The notes: generated by a model not told the origin, from the letters alone. 64,000 bases of DNA from Ascidia mentula (GCA_947561715.1 OX387203.1:12958001-13022000); one strand, 5' to 3'. Counted from the first letter of the stretch, positions 20,861-33,416 are shown. Made by a program: numbers and translations.

Positions 20861-22321
20861 AAAAAAATTCTGTCTTTGACATCACATCACACAAGTATAT
20901 ATTCTTGCCACAAACCTGCTTCACGATCTTCCATCCTATAGTTACGAAACGTGAGGCCAACAACTCTCACAATAACATGGCGTGTGCAATAGTGCTCACA
21001 ATCAACTAACAATCACGTTCCCGCAACCAAATTTCCACAACAGTGGTGGGCGCCATCATGTGTTTGCCGTAGTCCAACGTCCATCTGAAAAAACAACATT
21101 TTGGGTAAAGAATGTTTATATCCGGGAGTTTTCGTCATAGCTTCGTACAGCATTTTCACTGAAGCCTTTTTCGGTTCGTCAATTATTTGGTCACTACAGC
21201 AGCTTTTAGATATCGCAGCTCCACATGAGGCCCAACATTCATTTTCGGTGATACTTACGCTGTCCTGGCTGTGGTGAACGTCTACTTCAACAGTAATTAT
21301 CTGTCCTTTGATTTGCTAAAAATAATTTTTGCAGCTCCGTTAAATTATGTGTTGTTCATAATGTGTTTTTTCTTGCCGGCGTGGTACGCCTTTGTTTGGG
21401 TTCGTGGATTGCAACGATATTTGCCTGTGAATAAAATTTTTCATTTCCAAAAAAACAAACATTAGGAATTTGGAATACACCAAGGACAATATTTATGTAA
21501 TGGAGTGTCATTATACCTCAATTAAGTTGTTGGTGTGTCTTCTGTAACTCTTGAATGAAGTGTCAAAACTTTGTAGCACTTTCTGCAAAACAAATTTAAA
21601 GGTGATGAAACCTGCACCCTACATGGTTTCTGCATCCAAAACAGTTTCCCATCGTTTCTCCCTACATGGTTTCTGCATCCAAAACAGTTTCCCATCGTTT
21701 CTCAAAAAAATTGTCTCACAACTCCACAATAAATATATATGTGCTCTCTATACAAAAATTTGAGTAAATATAATGTTCTGAATTCATTGCACATAACATT
21801 ACCATGTAAATCAAAATACAGAATCATGTTATTGAGCACATGTAGCCTAAAGGGCTACAACAAATCGTTTGAGAGAAATTTGTAGTTTGCTGTGGAAATG
21901 TTACTTACATTAAACCACCAAAAAAAGAACGCTCTAAAATGATGCTTCCTACCTAAGCTTGTTTTTCAGTTTTAGTCTGGCATAATTCGATTGACCAATG
22001 TTTACGAACACATATGTATTATAAACACATGGTAACCGAAAAATCAACTCGTCACACCCAAGCAACATACCGAATTCAAATCTTGACTGACATCTAACCA
22101 GTAACTTTGAGTGGTAATAGTTAGTTGAATAAAAATATGGCTGTTTTTTGGTTCATGTATACAACAATTTGGCAATAAATTGAAAAGTACATTAGCACAA
22201 GTACTGTAATGTTGTATGTGAGTAATTGTTTTCGTTTTGATGAAAGGGCGGATCACTTTCTCAAAAAAGGGTCACGTAATCCTAAAAAGGTGATACTATA
22301 GGAGATGTGTGCATGACTTCA
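20861..22321. other. No recognised gene
   Basis: AT-rich. Apart from the 42-bp direct repeat at 21620-21703 I see only short unconvincing frames, including a hydrophobic 64-codon one at 21271-21465. Confidence 0.4.
21620..21703. repeat. 42-bp tandem direct repeat (two copies)
   Basis: CTACATGGTTTCTGCATCC...CATCGTTTCTC occurs twice head to tail with no visible mismatch. This is a recent local duplication without evident function. Confidence 0.85.
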
Positions 22322-22519
22322 TTAATAACTTAAGGAAATGCGTGTAATTTTCGCTTCATTAGCAAAACAAACTCGCACGTCTATGTCCCTATCACGGGTT
22401 GTGAATCTATATCCGTTTATACTATACGACCTAACCATAGAATCTCCTACATTTCCCGAATATCCGGAAACGGTTATCGCCAATGGCAAAAGTACTAAAA
22501 ATGACAATGTCATAAGCAT
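22322..22519 (-). CDS. Candidate small secreted protein or first exon
   Basis: 65 codons from ATG 22519 to TAA 22322. The N-terminus MLMTLSFLVLLPLAITVSG looks like a cleavable signal peptide. The rest (GDSMVRSYSINGYRFTTRD and a DVRVCFANEAKI stretch) is polar with one Cys. No family recognised. It lies about 80 bp downstream, on the same strand, of the last predicted exon of the microexon gene. The phase does not join, so I treat it as separate. It could be a chance frame. Confidence 0.3.
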   Translation of the reverse strand: MLMTLSFLVLLPLAITVSGYSGNVGDSMVRSYSINGYRFTTRDRDIDVRVCFANEAKITRISLSY

Positions 22520-22596
22520 AGTTCGTTGTTTTTAACTTTAAAGCAATCCGCTTACATTGGTTCGTGGCATCATTTACAACGTAATATAAAACTTAC

Positions 22597-24478
22597 ATTG
22601 CGTCGGTGTCGTTTGGGACAATTATTTGACAACTGAACTGTAAAGTTTCACATGGCTACTGGCGAGGCGTCTGGGTCAAATAAAAAATGCCAACGACCAC
22701 ACATTCAGGATGCCTCCAGGCCTGTGGTTGGAAATCCTGTGTTTTATATTTCTAAAATTTTGCTGACTTGCTGTAAAACTGCCTACTTAATCAACTTACA
22801 AAGAAAGTGAAACGATTTTATTCTTCATTTTGTTATCTGGAAAAAAAACTTTGCTTTCAATATTTCACATACTGTTATATGAAGCTAAATCACGAATACA
22901 AAATAAGTTGCTAGGGGAAGTGCCTGCCTAATGATGTTATGAATGGACTGATTCGTATCTTATTTTTGCTGCAACGACTCCATTAAATTCGCTAGTGCGT
23001 TTTTGGTTCAATGCACTTCCAAAATGCTGTTTTTATAATTGGTGTGAAAAGCATTCTGATTCAACCCAACACATCCCTAGTCCAAAGTCATTCAGAACTC
23101 ACATCGGTGTAATGGTCATCTTCCTGGAAAAAAGGACACAAACCAATAATTCATGAAATTCGGTGCAAAATGCATTTTACTATCTAAACCAGGGACTGTG
23201 TTTAATGCAAAAAAAAAACAGTGCACTTACTCTGTGTGGTTTACCTGGACTGATCTACAAAATAAAGGAATAGTTTCGAAGCAATGAAAGATCATGTATA
23301 AAATTAATACTTGTTAAGAAAAAGCTGACTTTCAGCAAGCTCACTCGTGTTTAAAGTAAGAAATGAAACAGCACACTTACTGTTTGTGGATCTTCAGCAT
23401 TTCTCTACAAAACAAAGGAATAGTTTTAGAAGCAATGAATGGACACGTATAAAATTAATACTTGTTAGGCAAAAGCAGATTTTCAGCTAGCTCACTCGTG
23501 TTTAAAATAATAAATAAAACAGCACACTTACTGTTTGTGGATCTTGTGCATTACTCTACAAAATAAAATAGTTTAGCTATACAGGTCATGTAAATTCTCA
23601 GGAAACAGTTACACGAAAGCTCAAGAAAACAGTGAAATTATTGAAAATAAAAAAGTGAACTTACTACGTTTGTACATTCCTCACATTGCTGTAAAACAAA
23701 AGGCTGTAATATGGGAACCAGTACAGTTTAATAAAAACAAAATACTAAATTCATCAAATTTACTCGAGTTTAGTAAATATGATGAATGCTTACTATGCTT
23801 TGTCTTCGCACATTAGCCTGTCAAACAAATGGGTATGTTAAATATAAAATGATAACATTTTGTAGCCTGTTGGATGCACATGGTGTTTTCTAGTATGTTA
23901 ATATTTGATATGCTAGTGCTTAGTTACATTTCTTGTTAATTTGTGACAAGATCAAGTTTACGAATAATACATTTTACTCCTATTTGTGTTTATTGATGTA
24001 CTTAGGTTATTGCTTACATTCTGGCTGAAAAAGATGTGTCTTGGGACCCATCTGAAAAGGAAAAATACGGATTTGTGTTAAAAGGTTAAAACATTTGTAC
24101 TTACAGTAATTAACTTACACAGCCCTTTTTGGAATTTTGTTCATAAAGTCATGTTTCACCATTAACATTTCTACGTTTTAAAGCCATAAAGGTGTGTGTG
24201 AAATGTAAGACCTTGTCATACCTCTGCAACTTTTGAAATTTCGAATATGGCAGAAATCTAAAATTAAAAAAAAAATAACAATCAATACGAAACGGTAGGC
24301 CATTAGTATTACCTCTTTTCTCGTCTGTTTCTTTGAATCTGTTTAAAAGACCTTTGTTACACATATAATGTTTTGGTGCATTTGCAGAATTAGTACTTTG
24401 CACTTACGTTTTCATTTTTGTTGTTGTACACAACAATGGTATGCACATTATTTTTTTGGATTTTTATTTCCATTTTTC
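22597..24478 (-). CDS. Candidate host gene with tandem 24-nt microexons
   Basis: Predicted exons on the minus strand: 24478-24408, 24257-24222, 23817-23794, 23688-23665, 23555-23532, 23404-23381, 23254-23231, 23123-23103 and 22637-22597. Each begins after AG (TTTGTAG, ACAG or similar) and ends at GTAAG, GTATG or GTGAG. The first exon follows CTTGCAG and has GAAAAATGG, so ATG 24473 lies 6 nt from a likely trans-splice acceptor. All coding exons up to the last are multiples of three and stay in frame without stops. Peptides include MEIKIQKNNVHTIVVYNN, ISAIFEISKVAE, five 8-residue pieces (two of them related: SNAQDPQT, RNAEDPQT) and EDDHYTD. The acidic, polar tail could be cytoplasmic. Function is unknown. 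The 3' end was not found, and other exons may be missed. Confidence 0.5.
23231..23836 (-). repeat. Tandem microexon units, 130-151 bp
   Basis: Five units, each with one 24-nt exon-like core (23231, 23381, 23532, 23665, 23794) and a similar intron. The three at 23.2-23.6 kb are most alike, sharing CTACAAAA(T/C)AAA, TAAAATTAATACTTGTTA and CTCACTCGTGTTTAAA. Confidence 0.75.
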
Positions 24479-25519
24479 CTGCAAGATTGAACAAAATTAA
24501 TATTCACAACCCGCCAATGGTGACAATAAATCAATATACAGTCAACAGTTAGCCACCCACCATTTCTTCCATGGCGTAACATTTAACATTGTTACACAAA
24601 AAAAACACAATTACACTAACAAATTGTGGTGGCCGTTAGATTTTCTGATCAAGCTGTGTCCGGTTTCACTCCTAAAGCTATTTACACGTCACATACTTTC
24701 CACAATCACCGCCCAACTCGCCGCTTTAAAAACCGTCACTGCCACAGCAAGACTTTTAGCAAACATATTTAAACTAACAAACTGCAGAACACGTCACATA
24801 CTTTTCACAATCACCGCATGTTCAGCACACCAAGATTTCCAAAAATGTAGAGAACATTTTTGAAGCAAAATGGCATCTTTGCCAAGTTCAGGCTGTACCT
24901 TCAGCAAAGTTGCATTCATCTTCTAACAGTTTGCAAGCAAGATTTGGCTAATAAAGGATGTTTACCGTTAGAACAATATTTTTAGCTTCTGTCTTTGTTC
25001 TCTCGTTTTTCATTAGCTCAAGGCCATGGCGATATTAATAATATACGAATATGAACGGATTATGAAAAACGTCGATGTGAAATAAACCCAAAGCCGATTT
25101 TCCCATATGTCGGAGCGAATGACCCAAAGTAACATATGCACATGTACGGGGCATAAATGCAATAAACAAACAAAGTTTTGCTGCAGGAGCCTCCCGGTTC
25201 GAAATTGTTTGCTGGGTGGTTGTAAGGTGTTGCGCGTGCACGCTGAGGTTGAATCGTTCTGAACGTCTTCATATCGTTGTGTATCCGACGTCATATTTGG
25301 TCGCATTGTCACCCATTGCGCACTGCATGGCTTCAGGCTCAGTAACCAAGTGTGTGACGTCAGGTGCGACTAGCAGTCTCGTGCTGCTCTTTGGACTCGT
25401 TGTCCGGTACAGTGAAAGAGGTGTGTGCATTGAGTGAATGCGTCGCGACTAGCGCGATAGCCCTGTGATTGCTCACTGAAAACACTATTCTGCATAAATG
25501 TAATTCTCCTGTTGTTTTT
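24479..25519. other. No recognised gene
   Basis: AT-rich 5' flank of the microexon gene. It holds a short direct repeat (CACGTCACATACTTT, near 24688 and 24791). No coding motif seen. Confidence 0.4.
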
Positions 25520-26190
25520 CCTATTGACAAGTTGATCAATCAATGTAAAAGTCAACAAGAGTCGAGCAAAGAAAGTGATTGTAGTGCTCAAATGAAATAA
25601 TATCCTTTAACACAACAAGAGCTGTAAACAGAAGAATTGCCTTCCAGTAGTCTGTTTCCATCAGTGATCTGGGTTGGCGTGAAACCTCCCTTGGTAATTT
25701 ACAATTAAGACTAATGAAGCGTTCTGTTATTCTCTGCAATTGAGATTATGATAACTTGCAAACTTTTGGACCCGATTTCCAGAAACGAATTAAACGACGA
25801 ACTATTCCAAAACACACCATGTGCACATAATCCATGGCAAAATGAGAAATGCACAAAACACCATGTTTCACCAAAGGATATAACTGTTTTTGGTGATCTA
25901 TATACCCAAATATATTAAACATCTTGTCAGTTCTTAAACTGCAAGGATAGCAATCATTGTATACCACACAGTTACGTTTGAACTCTTGCGAACGTAATCG
26001 TGTAAAAACGAGATAATTGTTGCGTGGCGTCATAGGCCCTGGTCGTGTTGATAAATGGAAAGTAGTGACTACCACGCATACATTCTTTCGCTGGATAATG
26101 TTAGAGTTATATTTAATAGAAGTAATTGAATTTACCATAAAAAATAACAGATGGTTGCTTTGATTACACCCGACCGTTAATATTCGCACA
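25520..26190 (-). pseudogene. CACTA/EnSpm-like (tnp2-type) transposase remnant
   Basis: The minus strand reads RPGPMTPRNNYLVFTRLRSQ, then SLRTDKMFNIFGYIDHQKQ, then CISHFAMDYVHMVCFGIVRR. 25739-25560 reads PREVSRQPRSLMETDYWKA and LLFTALVVLKDII. The LRTD, DY(M/V)H(L/M)VC.G(V/I)VRRL and FARKPRSL..(T)D.WKATE-type motifs belong to the animal transposase family related to tnp2/CACTA. The frame changes near 25740 and further down show it is broken. It is distinct from, and beside, the intact element at 26716-33863. Confidence 0.6.
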
Positions 26191-26683
26191 GATTTCTATG
26201 CTACATAGATTTATATGGCAATCGCGTATGTCGACCTGCTTGGGAGACGGCCCTTTAGCATGTACCGACCACACCCAAAAGCTGTCATAGAAATCGTAGT
26301 TAAAACCGTTGGAGGCGATAAGCAGATACAACGATAAAAATATGTAACATCTGCGAAAGGAGCTCCACACTACATTAATTATGCACAAATTTAATAGCGT
26401 CGAACATACAAATGCCACATATTCCCCAAATCAAGGAAACAAATTACACCACACATCAACATACAGTAAAAAAAATCACCACAAAAAAACAATCACTCCT
26501 TCGTGCGGAAAGTGCAATCAACTATATAGGGTATTGTGGCATGCTTGCACTTTAATCGTAGTCAGTCGAATGACGAACAAATGACGCGTGAGAGAGTCGC
26601 AAGAAAAATGCAGCATGCACTGCAATTAACACAACCCGCGACGGTACATCCTTATTGCATATTATGTGGCTGCAGTATGGTTA

Positions 26684-26695
26684 TATTTGAATAAG
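26684..26695 (+). other. Partial spliced-leader match
   Basis: TATTTGAATAAG, the last 12 nt of the leader, followed by AAACTGG, 20 bp outside the left end of the CACTA-like element. May be chance. Confidence 0.3.
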
Positions 26696-26715
26696 AAACT
26701 GGTGATGTTATAGTA

Positions 26716-27005
26716 CACTGTTAGCAAAACTGGGTAACTACTACCCAAAATTATTGGGTACTTTTATGTCTAACAGGGTACATTCGTGGGGATTCCCAAT
26801 ATAAATTTTTAGGTAATTGATACCCAATCCAACTTGGGTAATGTTATTGCTTACCCATTTTCTATTTTTGGGTATCATGGTTTTTCTCCCACATGTTATA
26901 TTGGGTAATTCTGATTTGTACCTCATTTAATATCCTGGGTACATTCGTGGGGATTCCCAACATTGTTGGGTAGAAACATACTTTACCCAAATAAAATAGG
27001 GTTCT
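26716..27005 (+). repeat. Left terminal region with TTGGGTA repeats
   Basis: Starts CACTGTTAGCAAAACTGGGTA. It carries about a dozen TACCCAA/TTGGGTA motifs, several as inverted pairs, plus a repeated GGGTACATTCGTGGGGATTCCC (near 26776 and 26937). These are likely transposase-binding sites. Confidence 0.75.
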
Positions 27006-27086
27006 CCACTGGTTTTGAACCACACAATAAATATACACAAAAGTGTATTCAAAGGAAAGAAATTACATCAAAAGTGGAAATAAAAT

Positions 27087-29716
27087 TCACTGCAAAACTT
27101 CAAACTTTAATTTCATTGCCAACTCTTTTACAGAATCATTGACATTTGTTGGGATACCTAACCAGTAAGTTTGCAGAAACTGTAGTGCCAAATGTACATG
27201 TGGGCAGTACTCATAATTAAACACGTAATAATACGCAAAAAGAGCAGTAAATGCCTCCGATAGGGTTTTAACTTGCATTAAGGGTTGTTTCTCACAAAAC
27301 AGTCGGATTTTTTTGATATCATCTGTGGTGCCCAACACTGCAATGAATGGCTGGTGGCGATCTGAAACTGCCTTAATGAAGTCATCTGTAGTTGTATTTT
27401 CCTACAAAACAAATCATGTCTTAAAATTGAATACAATGAAAAGTAACTTTTTTATTGTCACAACTAATTTGCTGCCAACTTACCGGACATAGATCAAGCA
27501 GGTAGAGCGCTCAGTACAATGCTCCTTTTTAGTGTTAGATCTAAGGATGTTACACAAAACCCATGAACCAAAAATAATCTGTTGATCTGAAAAGAAATTT
27601 TTAGATTAATGTCTGTGTTGGTACTATGATGTCAAATATAATAATAACAGTATTTTTGAACTTCCTCACCAAATGGCATTTGTTGTTCTTCATTGTTTAA
27701 TGGTAGTTTCTGTAATATCCGCTTCACCTGCATAGATTTGGTCCGTTGTTTGGCGTAATTAATAATGTTCATAAAGATCCTTGACTGCAAATAATTCTCC
27801 TTTTCAAAGCGCTGTACCCTTTTAAATTCTTTAACCAACTGAAAGCGAATAAACAAAGGCAATTATAGTGCTGTAGTCCAGTGCTTCCGAACCAGTGGGT
27901 CGCATAGCATTTCTGAATGATACAGTTTTCTATCAGATCACAACATTATTGCATTATCATTATGCAACATTTATGCAACAATGTTTTTTATTCGTTCGGT
28001 CATATCTCATTGTGGGTCGCACAATAAAACTTGCATTAAAAGTTGGTCGCGAACTGAAAAAGGTTGGGAAGCACTACTGTAGTCCATACGAAAATAATGT
28101 ATATACTTTTACAAATAGGATCACATATATATATATGTGTATATATATATATTTATACATAAAAAGTGCACAATACTGATAACTGTCACAAAAATTTAAA
28201 TAAACAAAATATGTATTTGGGAGAGATAATTACCTCAGTATACATAGACAAAGCCGGCCATTCTTGAAACACACTTTTTGGATTTGGATTTGAATAGAAA
28301 AAGTTTCTTCTCATTGCAAATGTCTGATCCATCATATCCGAAATTTTGCGTTGATTCCTTATGTCACATTGCTTTTGAAACTCTTCTTTCAACAACTAGA
28401 ACAAAAATCATTATAGTCACATAAAACCTTTGAAGCAACCATTTTTTAACCGAGCGTGCCCCCTGCTGTAAAGAGTGATCTATGTGAAGCTGTCACACAA
28501 TAACTCAAAAGTTTAATTTCGTAAAATCAAAACGTAGCAAACTTGCTTGTTTATTTTGATTCATCAGATCCACATCCAGTTCCTCCACAAGCATAATTTT
28601 TCGACGTTTTATAATAGATGTTGAAGCTGTCCCGGTTGTGTTGTTTTTAGTTCGTTTAGAAGGGGTAGTGTAATGCTGCAGACGCCTTTGTTGTTTAAGT
28701 TGTGTGTTTAAACTTGGGTTATTTTTCGCAACCAAAATTTCTGAAGCAAATTTTTTTTATATATTTATGTATAGTATATATAAAGTCAAGTGCTACCTTG
28801 GCATCTTCTTCGCTAAGTCCAAGGGTTGCCTTTCCAAGTTGTACAAAGGAAGTTATTGCTGATCTCTTTGTTGGTCTGGTAGGGTACCTGAAAACAAGGC
28901 TCACGATAATTACAACAGGACTACAAATGTATTGTAAATCAAATATCTTCTAGTTTGCCATAATGGTTGCCCACAAACTTAGGAACACAAATCACGGATT
29001 TACTCATAATTCTGAGAATAAAATGACTGGCATATACCGTTATTAACATTGTCATGTTTGAAAAATATCTTCTACCTTTCATACTTTTTCATAACTCGTA
29101 TTAATTCTGATGTGACCTCTCGCTTTCCTTTTTCAGTCAGTATGCCAGTTCGGATAAGTTCTTTGGCATGAAAACCAAAATCACAAAGTTCAATGGGAAA
29201 TACTTTTGGAACAGTCTTAGTTAGATTTGGAAGAACTTCCAAATCATGGTTTGAGGTTGAACTCTCTTCACTGGTGACTGTTTCACATATTGAACTGTCC
29301 AAACTGCTGCTTGAATTTGACATGTGGTCCATGTCAAAGCTATTCGACCTCTCAGAAGTTTTAAGTTCTTGGTAAATTTTTAATAAACTTCCTTTGGGAA
29401 TGTCTGGAAATATTTTGAACAGCATGTCCAGCTGGTCAACTGCTCCAAAGGCCTTACCATCAATTTTGTTGTCTAAAAATGTGCGAAATAGTACAATTTA
29501 TCATTAGGATATATTTTTTTCTTTCTGATCAACATTTAACAGCATAGGTTTTAACTTACACATTAATTATAAAACTAAATAGCAAATTTGTTTTGACTTA
29601 TTTACACATGTTGTCTCACCATAAAATTGTTGACAGACACTTTCCCTTTCTTTATCATCCTCATCTTTTAACGCCAAGGACACAATAGCTACAACATCGT
29701 CAACACTGCGGTTCAT
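27087..29716 (-). CDS. SAM-domain (SAMD3-like) accessory protein of the CACTA-like element
   Basis: Multi-exon minus-strand gene starting at ATG 29716 (MNRSVDDVVAIVSLALKDED). Exon 1 (29716-29620), exon 2 (29472-29076) and exon 3 (28887-28797) join in phase. Exons 1-2 form a SAM domain with DNKIDGKAFGAV and IFPDIPKGSLLKIYQEL. Exon 3 begins RYPTRPTKRSA. Later pieces are near 28735-28505 (basic, KRTKNN and IKRRKIM), 28395-28220 (MMDQTFAMRRNFF, FQEWPAL), 27840-27660, 27590-27485 and 27400-27087, which ends in SEAFTALFAYYYVFNYEY and stop TAA. I recall the same arrangement in fish proteins annotated SAMD3-like. The joins after exon 3 are not resolved in phase. The role in transposition is unknown. 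Confidence 0.65.
29004..29068 (+). repeat. Dispersed repeat, copy 2
   Basis: CTGAGAATAAAATGACTGGC, then TATTAACATTGTCATGTTTG, inside an intron of the SAM-domain gene. Matches copies near 493 and 34232. Confidence 0.6.
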
Positions 29717-29984
29717 TATGACTTCCTGATGTTAAAAAACGTGAAAACGCGCACTATTTCCTTCGCAAACAAACACAAAATATCATTTAACTTTCAAACC
29801 ACGCCGCACCGTGAGCAAAACAAACGCATCCTCTAGACGATTTTTGCCGCGCCGCACTGGGTGTGACGTAATGTTTCGCGCCAATTTTAAAATTTGATTT
29901 TTGAAACTCTTCGCGGCGACTTTTTATGCAGTTGAAAAGCTATAAATAATAAATAAAACAACGCAGAAGTGATACTATGCTTTC

Positions 29985-30205
29985 GCATAGCAAAGCAGGA
30001 TCGCCCCACTGCGCAGGCCCGTTATATTTGGCGATCACAGCTCTAATATTCTGATCATAAGGTTCACAGGCTTCGCAGCCAAGCTTGATCAGCCACTTTC
30101 CCGACAAGTCGGAGCGAGATTTGAAAAATCAAGCTCCCGGTGAGGTTTTAGCTCACGACCCTGGGCTAACGAGGCCCAACGCTCTACCAACTGCGCTACA
30201 GGAGC
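29985..30205 (-). repeat. tRNA-derived SINE
   Basis: On the minus strand a 73-nt tRNA-like head (30205-30133) is followed by a body reading on to about 29985 (CTCCGACTTGTCGGG, AAGTGGCTGATCAAG). The head has a paired acceptor (GCTCCTG with CGGGAGC) and an A-box-like GTAGCGCAGTTGG. The body has no coding capacity. It lies in the intergenic space of the CACTA-like element. Confidence 0.55.
30133..30205 (-). tRNA. tRNA-like head of the SINE (probable pseudo-tRNA)
   Basis: Cloverleaf parts: acceptor 7 bp, D arm GCGC/GCGT-like, anticodon stem TGGGC/GCCCA with loop CTCGTTA (formal anticodon CGT, Thr), T stem GTGAG/CTCAC. The T loop is CTAAAAC instead of TTC-A-A/C, and position 37 is T, so it is probably a SINE promoter and not a working tRNA gene. 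Confidence 0.45.
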
Positions 30206-30383
30206 TCAGTGGCTTTATGGGGTAATGAATAAAAAGGTTCACTATTTTTGAGTATAAATCATTGAAATAAACAATAATTTTACGCTTGCGTTACGCTCAT
30301 CCGAATTTGTAAGAAGGGATTTTTTAGACAAACTGTTCTGTTGGATGCAGGAGTCATGGTAAGGCAGTGACAAGTTAAATAAC

Positions 30384-33300
30384 ATGAGTTGTGTGAACAG
30401 TATTTTGTTCAAGTGCACGTTTTGTGCAAACTATTTTAAAAGTAAAATGGCTTTGAAAAGACATGTGTTTTCTCACCATTGCTACGACAAGTCTTTCAAG
30501 CTAATTTGCAACATAGACGGTTGCTCTATACAGCTAAATGACAAAGTTTCATTGCGACATCACATAAAAAGGTGGCACTGCGGGAAGTCTTGGCATATGC
30601 CGACTTGTTGGTACAGATACTCTTCCAGAAACAGTTCCTGTGATTTAGAAGAATTGTCCTTGCCAAATGACACACCGAAGGAAGAAGAAATGGATTCAGG
30701 TAGTGATTGTAACACTACTTGCAGTGTTGCAACTAGCGGAGATTCTTGTATTGATAAGGACATTGATGTATACAGAAACACAAGGCAAAACTTACACAAC
30801 AGAAAGCAATTAATGGCTCTCTCACTGACCAAACTGAAGGTTGATTGTAATTTGACTGAGTCGGCTCTGCATTTAGTACAAACTTGGACAGAAGGCCTAT
30901 TAGAAGAAAGTATTCAAACTTTGATTGGAGGAATCAAGGCTACGGCATCATTGTCTTCCAGTCAAGAGGAAGTATTTCAACTGGCAATGGGATTAGCCAA
31001 CCCCTTTCATGATATTGTAACTGAATATCAAAGAAGAAAACTTCTTCCCTCGTTGGTTGTAAGTTTGTTTTGCAAACATTGTATTTCTTTAAGCAAAGTA
31101 CTTGTTCAGACTCCTACACGACATATATTATTTGAATGTCCAAAAGATGGTTCAAAACAAGGCATGGAGTACCATTCACTTGAGTATATTTCACTAACTG
31201 CACTTTTAAAAACCTTGCTGGAAAATTCCAGTCTTTATGATTGGGTAAGTACATATGCAATATGTGATTATGTATAATTAGTTCAATGACAAACATCATC
31301 CTTCCTGAATAATTTAAGATCACTAAATCAGAAGAGGACTTGGATGATGAAGATGTCTACAAAAGCTTTTCGCATGGGGAATATGCAAAATCACATTCTC
31401 TTTTTACTGAAGCAGTACCAAATTTACAACTTCAATTTTACTACGATGGGTTTGAGGTTGTCAATCCACTTGGATCCAAAACAGGCACACATAATATGGG
31501 TACATAGCCATTTTTGTTTGTTGTATTGTGCAATCAACCCTGCACTCCTTTTTCCAAGGTGCAATCTATTTTTTGATACTCAACACTCACCCCAAACTTG
31601 CATCAGCTGTAAATAGAATTTTTCTCAGCACACTTTTTTACAGTAAAGATTTAAAGGACCCTCGAATTGGTTGGGTCAAAATTTTGCAGCCACTTAATCG
31701 GGACATACAGCAACTTGAAACAGTAAATAAAATTTCATTAGTTATAGCGTAATTGCAACTTTAACTGAATTTATGTATTTATTTCCCAGGAGGGTGTTCA
31801 TTTCAGTTACAATGGTTCAGAGGTTACTGTTCGAGGGACAGTTGCACAAATTGCTTTAGATAATTTAGCTGCTCACTCCATTTTAGGCTTTACTGAGCGA
31901 TTTTCAGGGTTTAATACATTTGTATCAAGATACTGTACATGTACTGGAAATGACATTCAGACAAAGGTAAAAACCTTTTCTGTGTTGTTTATTAAAATAA
32001 TGCCTTTCACTTCTAAAGCGGTCATATTTGGTAGTATTTTAAGACACTTTCAACTTGTTTAAAACAGAATTCTTACAAGCAATGTCAAATACGTACCCGG
32101 GAAATGTAGTAGCCCAGACAACAGGAAAACCTCATCAGGGAATAGAATTTCGATGTCCACTGTTGTCTCAGTATTTTCACCCAGCAGAAAATTTTGCTGC
32201 TGATGTTCATCATGATATATTTGAGGGAGCAATCCCATACATATTAAAACTGACTTTACAGGTATTTTGATTGTTAGTAATCATAAATACATTTTGACCT
32301 CCAAATTATCAGTTTTTTTCTCTTTAAACAGAATCTGATAATCAAAAAAAAGCTATTTAGTCTTGATTGTCTGAATAACAAAATTGATTGCTTTAAGTAT
32401 GGCATGGACCATAAAAACAAACCATCTCATATTTCTTATGGCAAATTGGTTGATGATAAAAGCAAAAATTTGCGCCAAACTGGTATGGTATTGTGTGTAC
32501 TTTTGTTCAAGCAAATTTATTTTTGACTATATTTCTTTTGTTATTAGCTTCACAATATTGGTGTCTACTTCGATGTTTGCCAATGTTAATTGGAAGCTAC
32601 ATTCCTGATGAAGATGATGCATGGGAGTTATATATAACATTTTGTGGAATTGTTGATATTTGCTGTGCACCATTTATTTCATGCACAACAATAACTGAAC
32701 TGGAAATGGAATTGCGAAGCTTTTTTAGCATGTTTCATGGCAGTTATCCAGAGGCAGCAATTACACCTAAACTGCATTTTTTATTACATTATCCAAGGTT
32801 AATTAAAGAAATTGGTCCTCTAATGCAATTTTCGTGCATGAGATTTGAGGCCAAGCATAAAAGTTTGAAGCAAATAATCACTAGGAGCAACAATTACATT
32901 AATGTTCCACATACAATTGCTGTCCAGCATCAAATAAAATTAGCATCAAATATTATAGAAAATGACTTATTTTCATGCCCTTTCACAATTAAAACGTTTA
33001 CAACTGTAAATTCATATGATGTGTTTGGATCAAGTAGCAGCCCCACTGATGAAACTTACATTAAAAAAACTGATAATCTAAGTTATGATGGTTTAATGTA
33101 CTCGGCACAGTGTGTTGTGTGTGCACATGTTTGTGAAGATGGGGTGCCAGATTTATTGTCGGTAGATGCTGTTTATTTGAGTCAATCATGTGGTGTAATA
33201 CTTGTTGGACACATGCTTTGTGTTAATTATTACAATGAACATTATCATGCATGGTCCGTAGAACACACATCAGTGAAAGCATATGTTCTCCAAAAAAAAT

Positions 33301-33416
33301 TATGTTATCCCCATCCTTTGTGTGTAGTTTCCCCGTTTGGCTTGTTTGAGAAATTTGTTTGTCCAAAATTTAGGTTGGAGTCTTTGAAATATTCTGCATG
33401 TGTGTATTTAAGCTAA
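30384..33416 (+). CDS. CACTA/EnSpm-like (tnp2-type) transposase with N-terminal C2H2 finger
   Basis: Predicted exons: 30384-31244, 31319-31499, 31559-31722, 31790-31966, 32068-32261, 32332-32482 and 32548-33416, about 865 residues. The N-terminus has CTFCANYFKSKMALKRHVFSH (C2H2) and a second Cys/His segment. The core has LQFYYDGFEVVNPLGSKTGTH, TVRGTVAQIALDNLAAHSIL with CTCTG, DVHHDIFEGAIPYIL, IDCFKYGMDHKNKPSH and MRFEAKHKSLKQ. These fit the D/H-rich tnp2-related transposases. Joins are in phase except exon 4 to 5, which is one base short, either a frameshift or a missed splice variant. It would cut and paste the element by binding the TTGGGTA repeats (inference). Confidence 0.7.

Noticed and set aside
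24015..24060. Possible additional 34-nt exon (MGPKTHLFQPE) in the microexon gene
   Set aside because: It has AG and GTAAGC borders, but its length would break the phase shared by all other exons. It could be an alternative exon, but I cannot support it.
27482..27530. tRNA-like string GCAGGTAGAGCGCTCAG
   Set aside because: It falls in an exon-like segment of the SAM-domain gene and lacks a matching acceptor and T arm.
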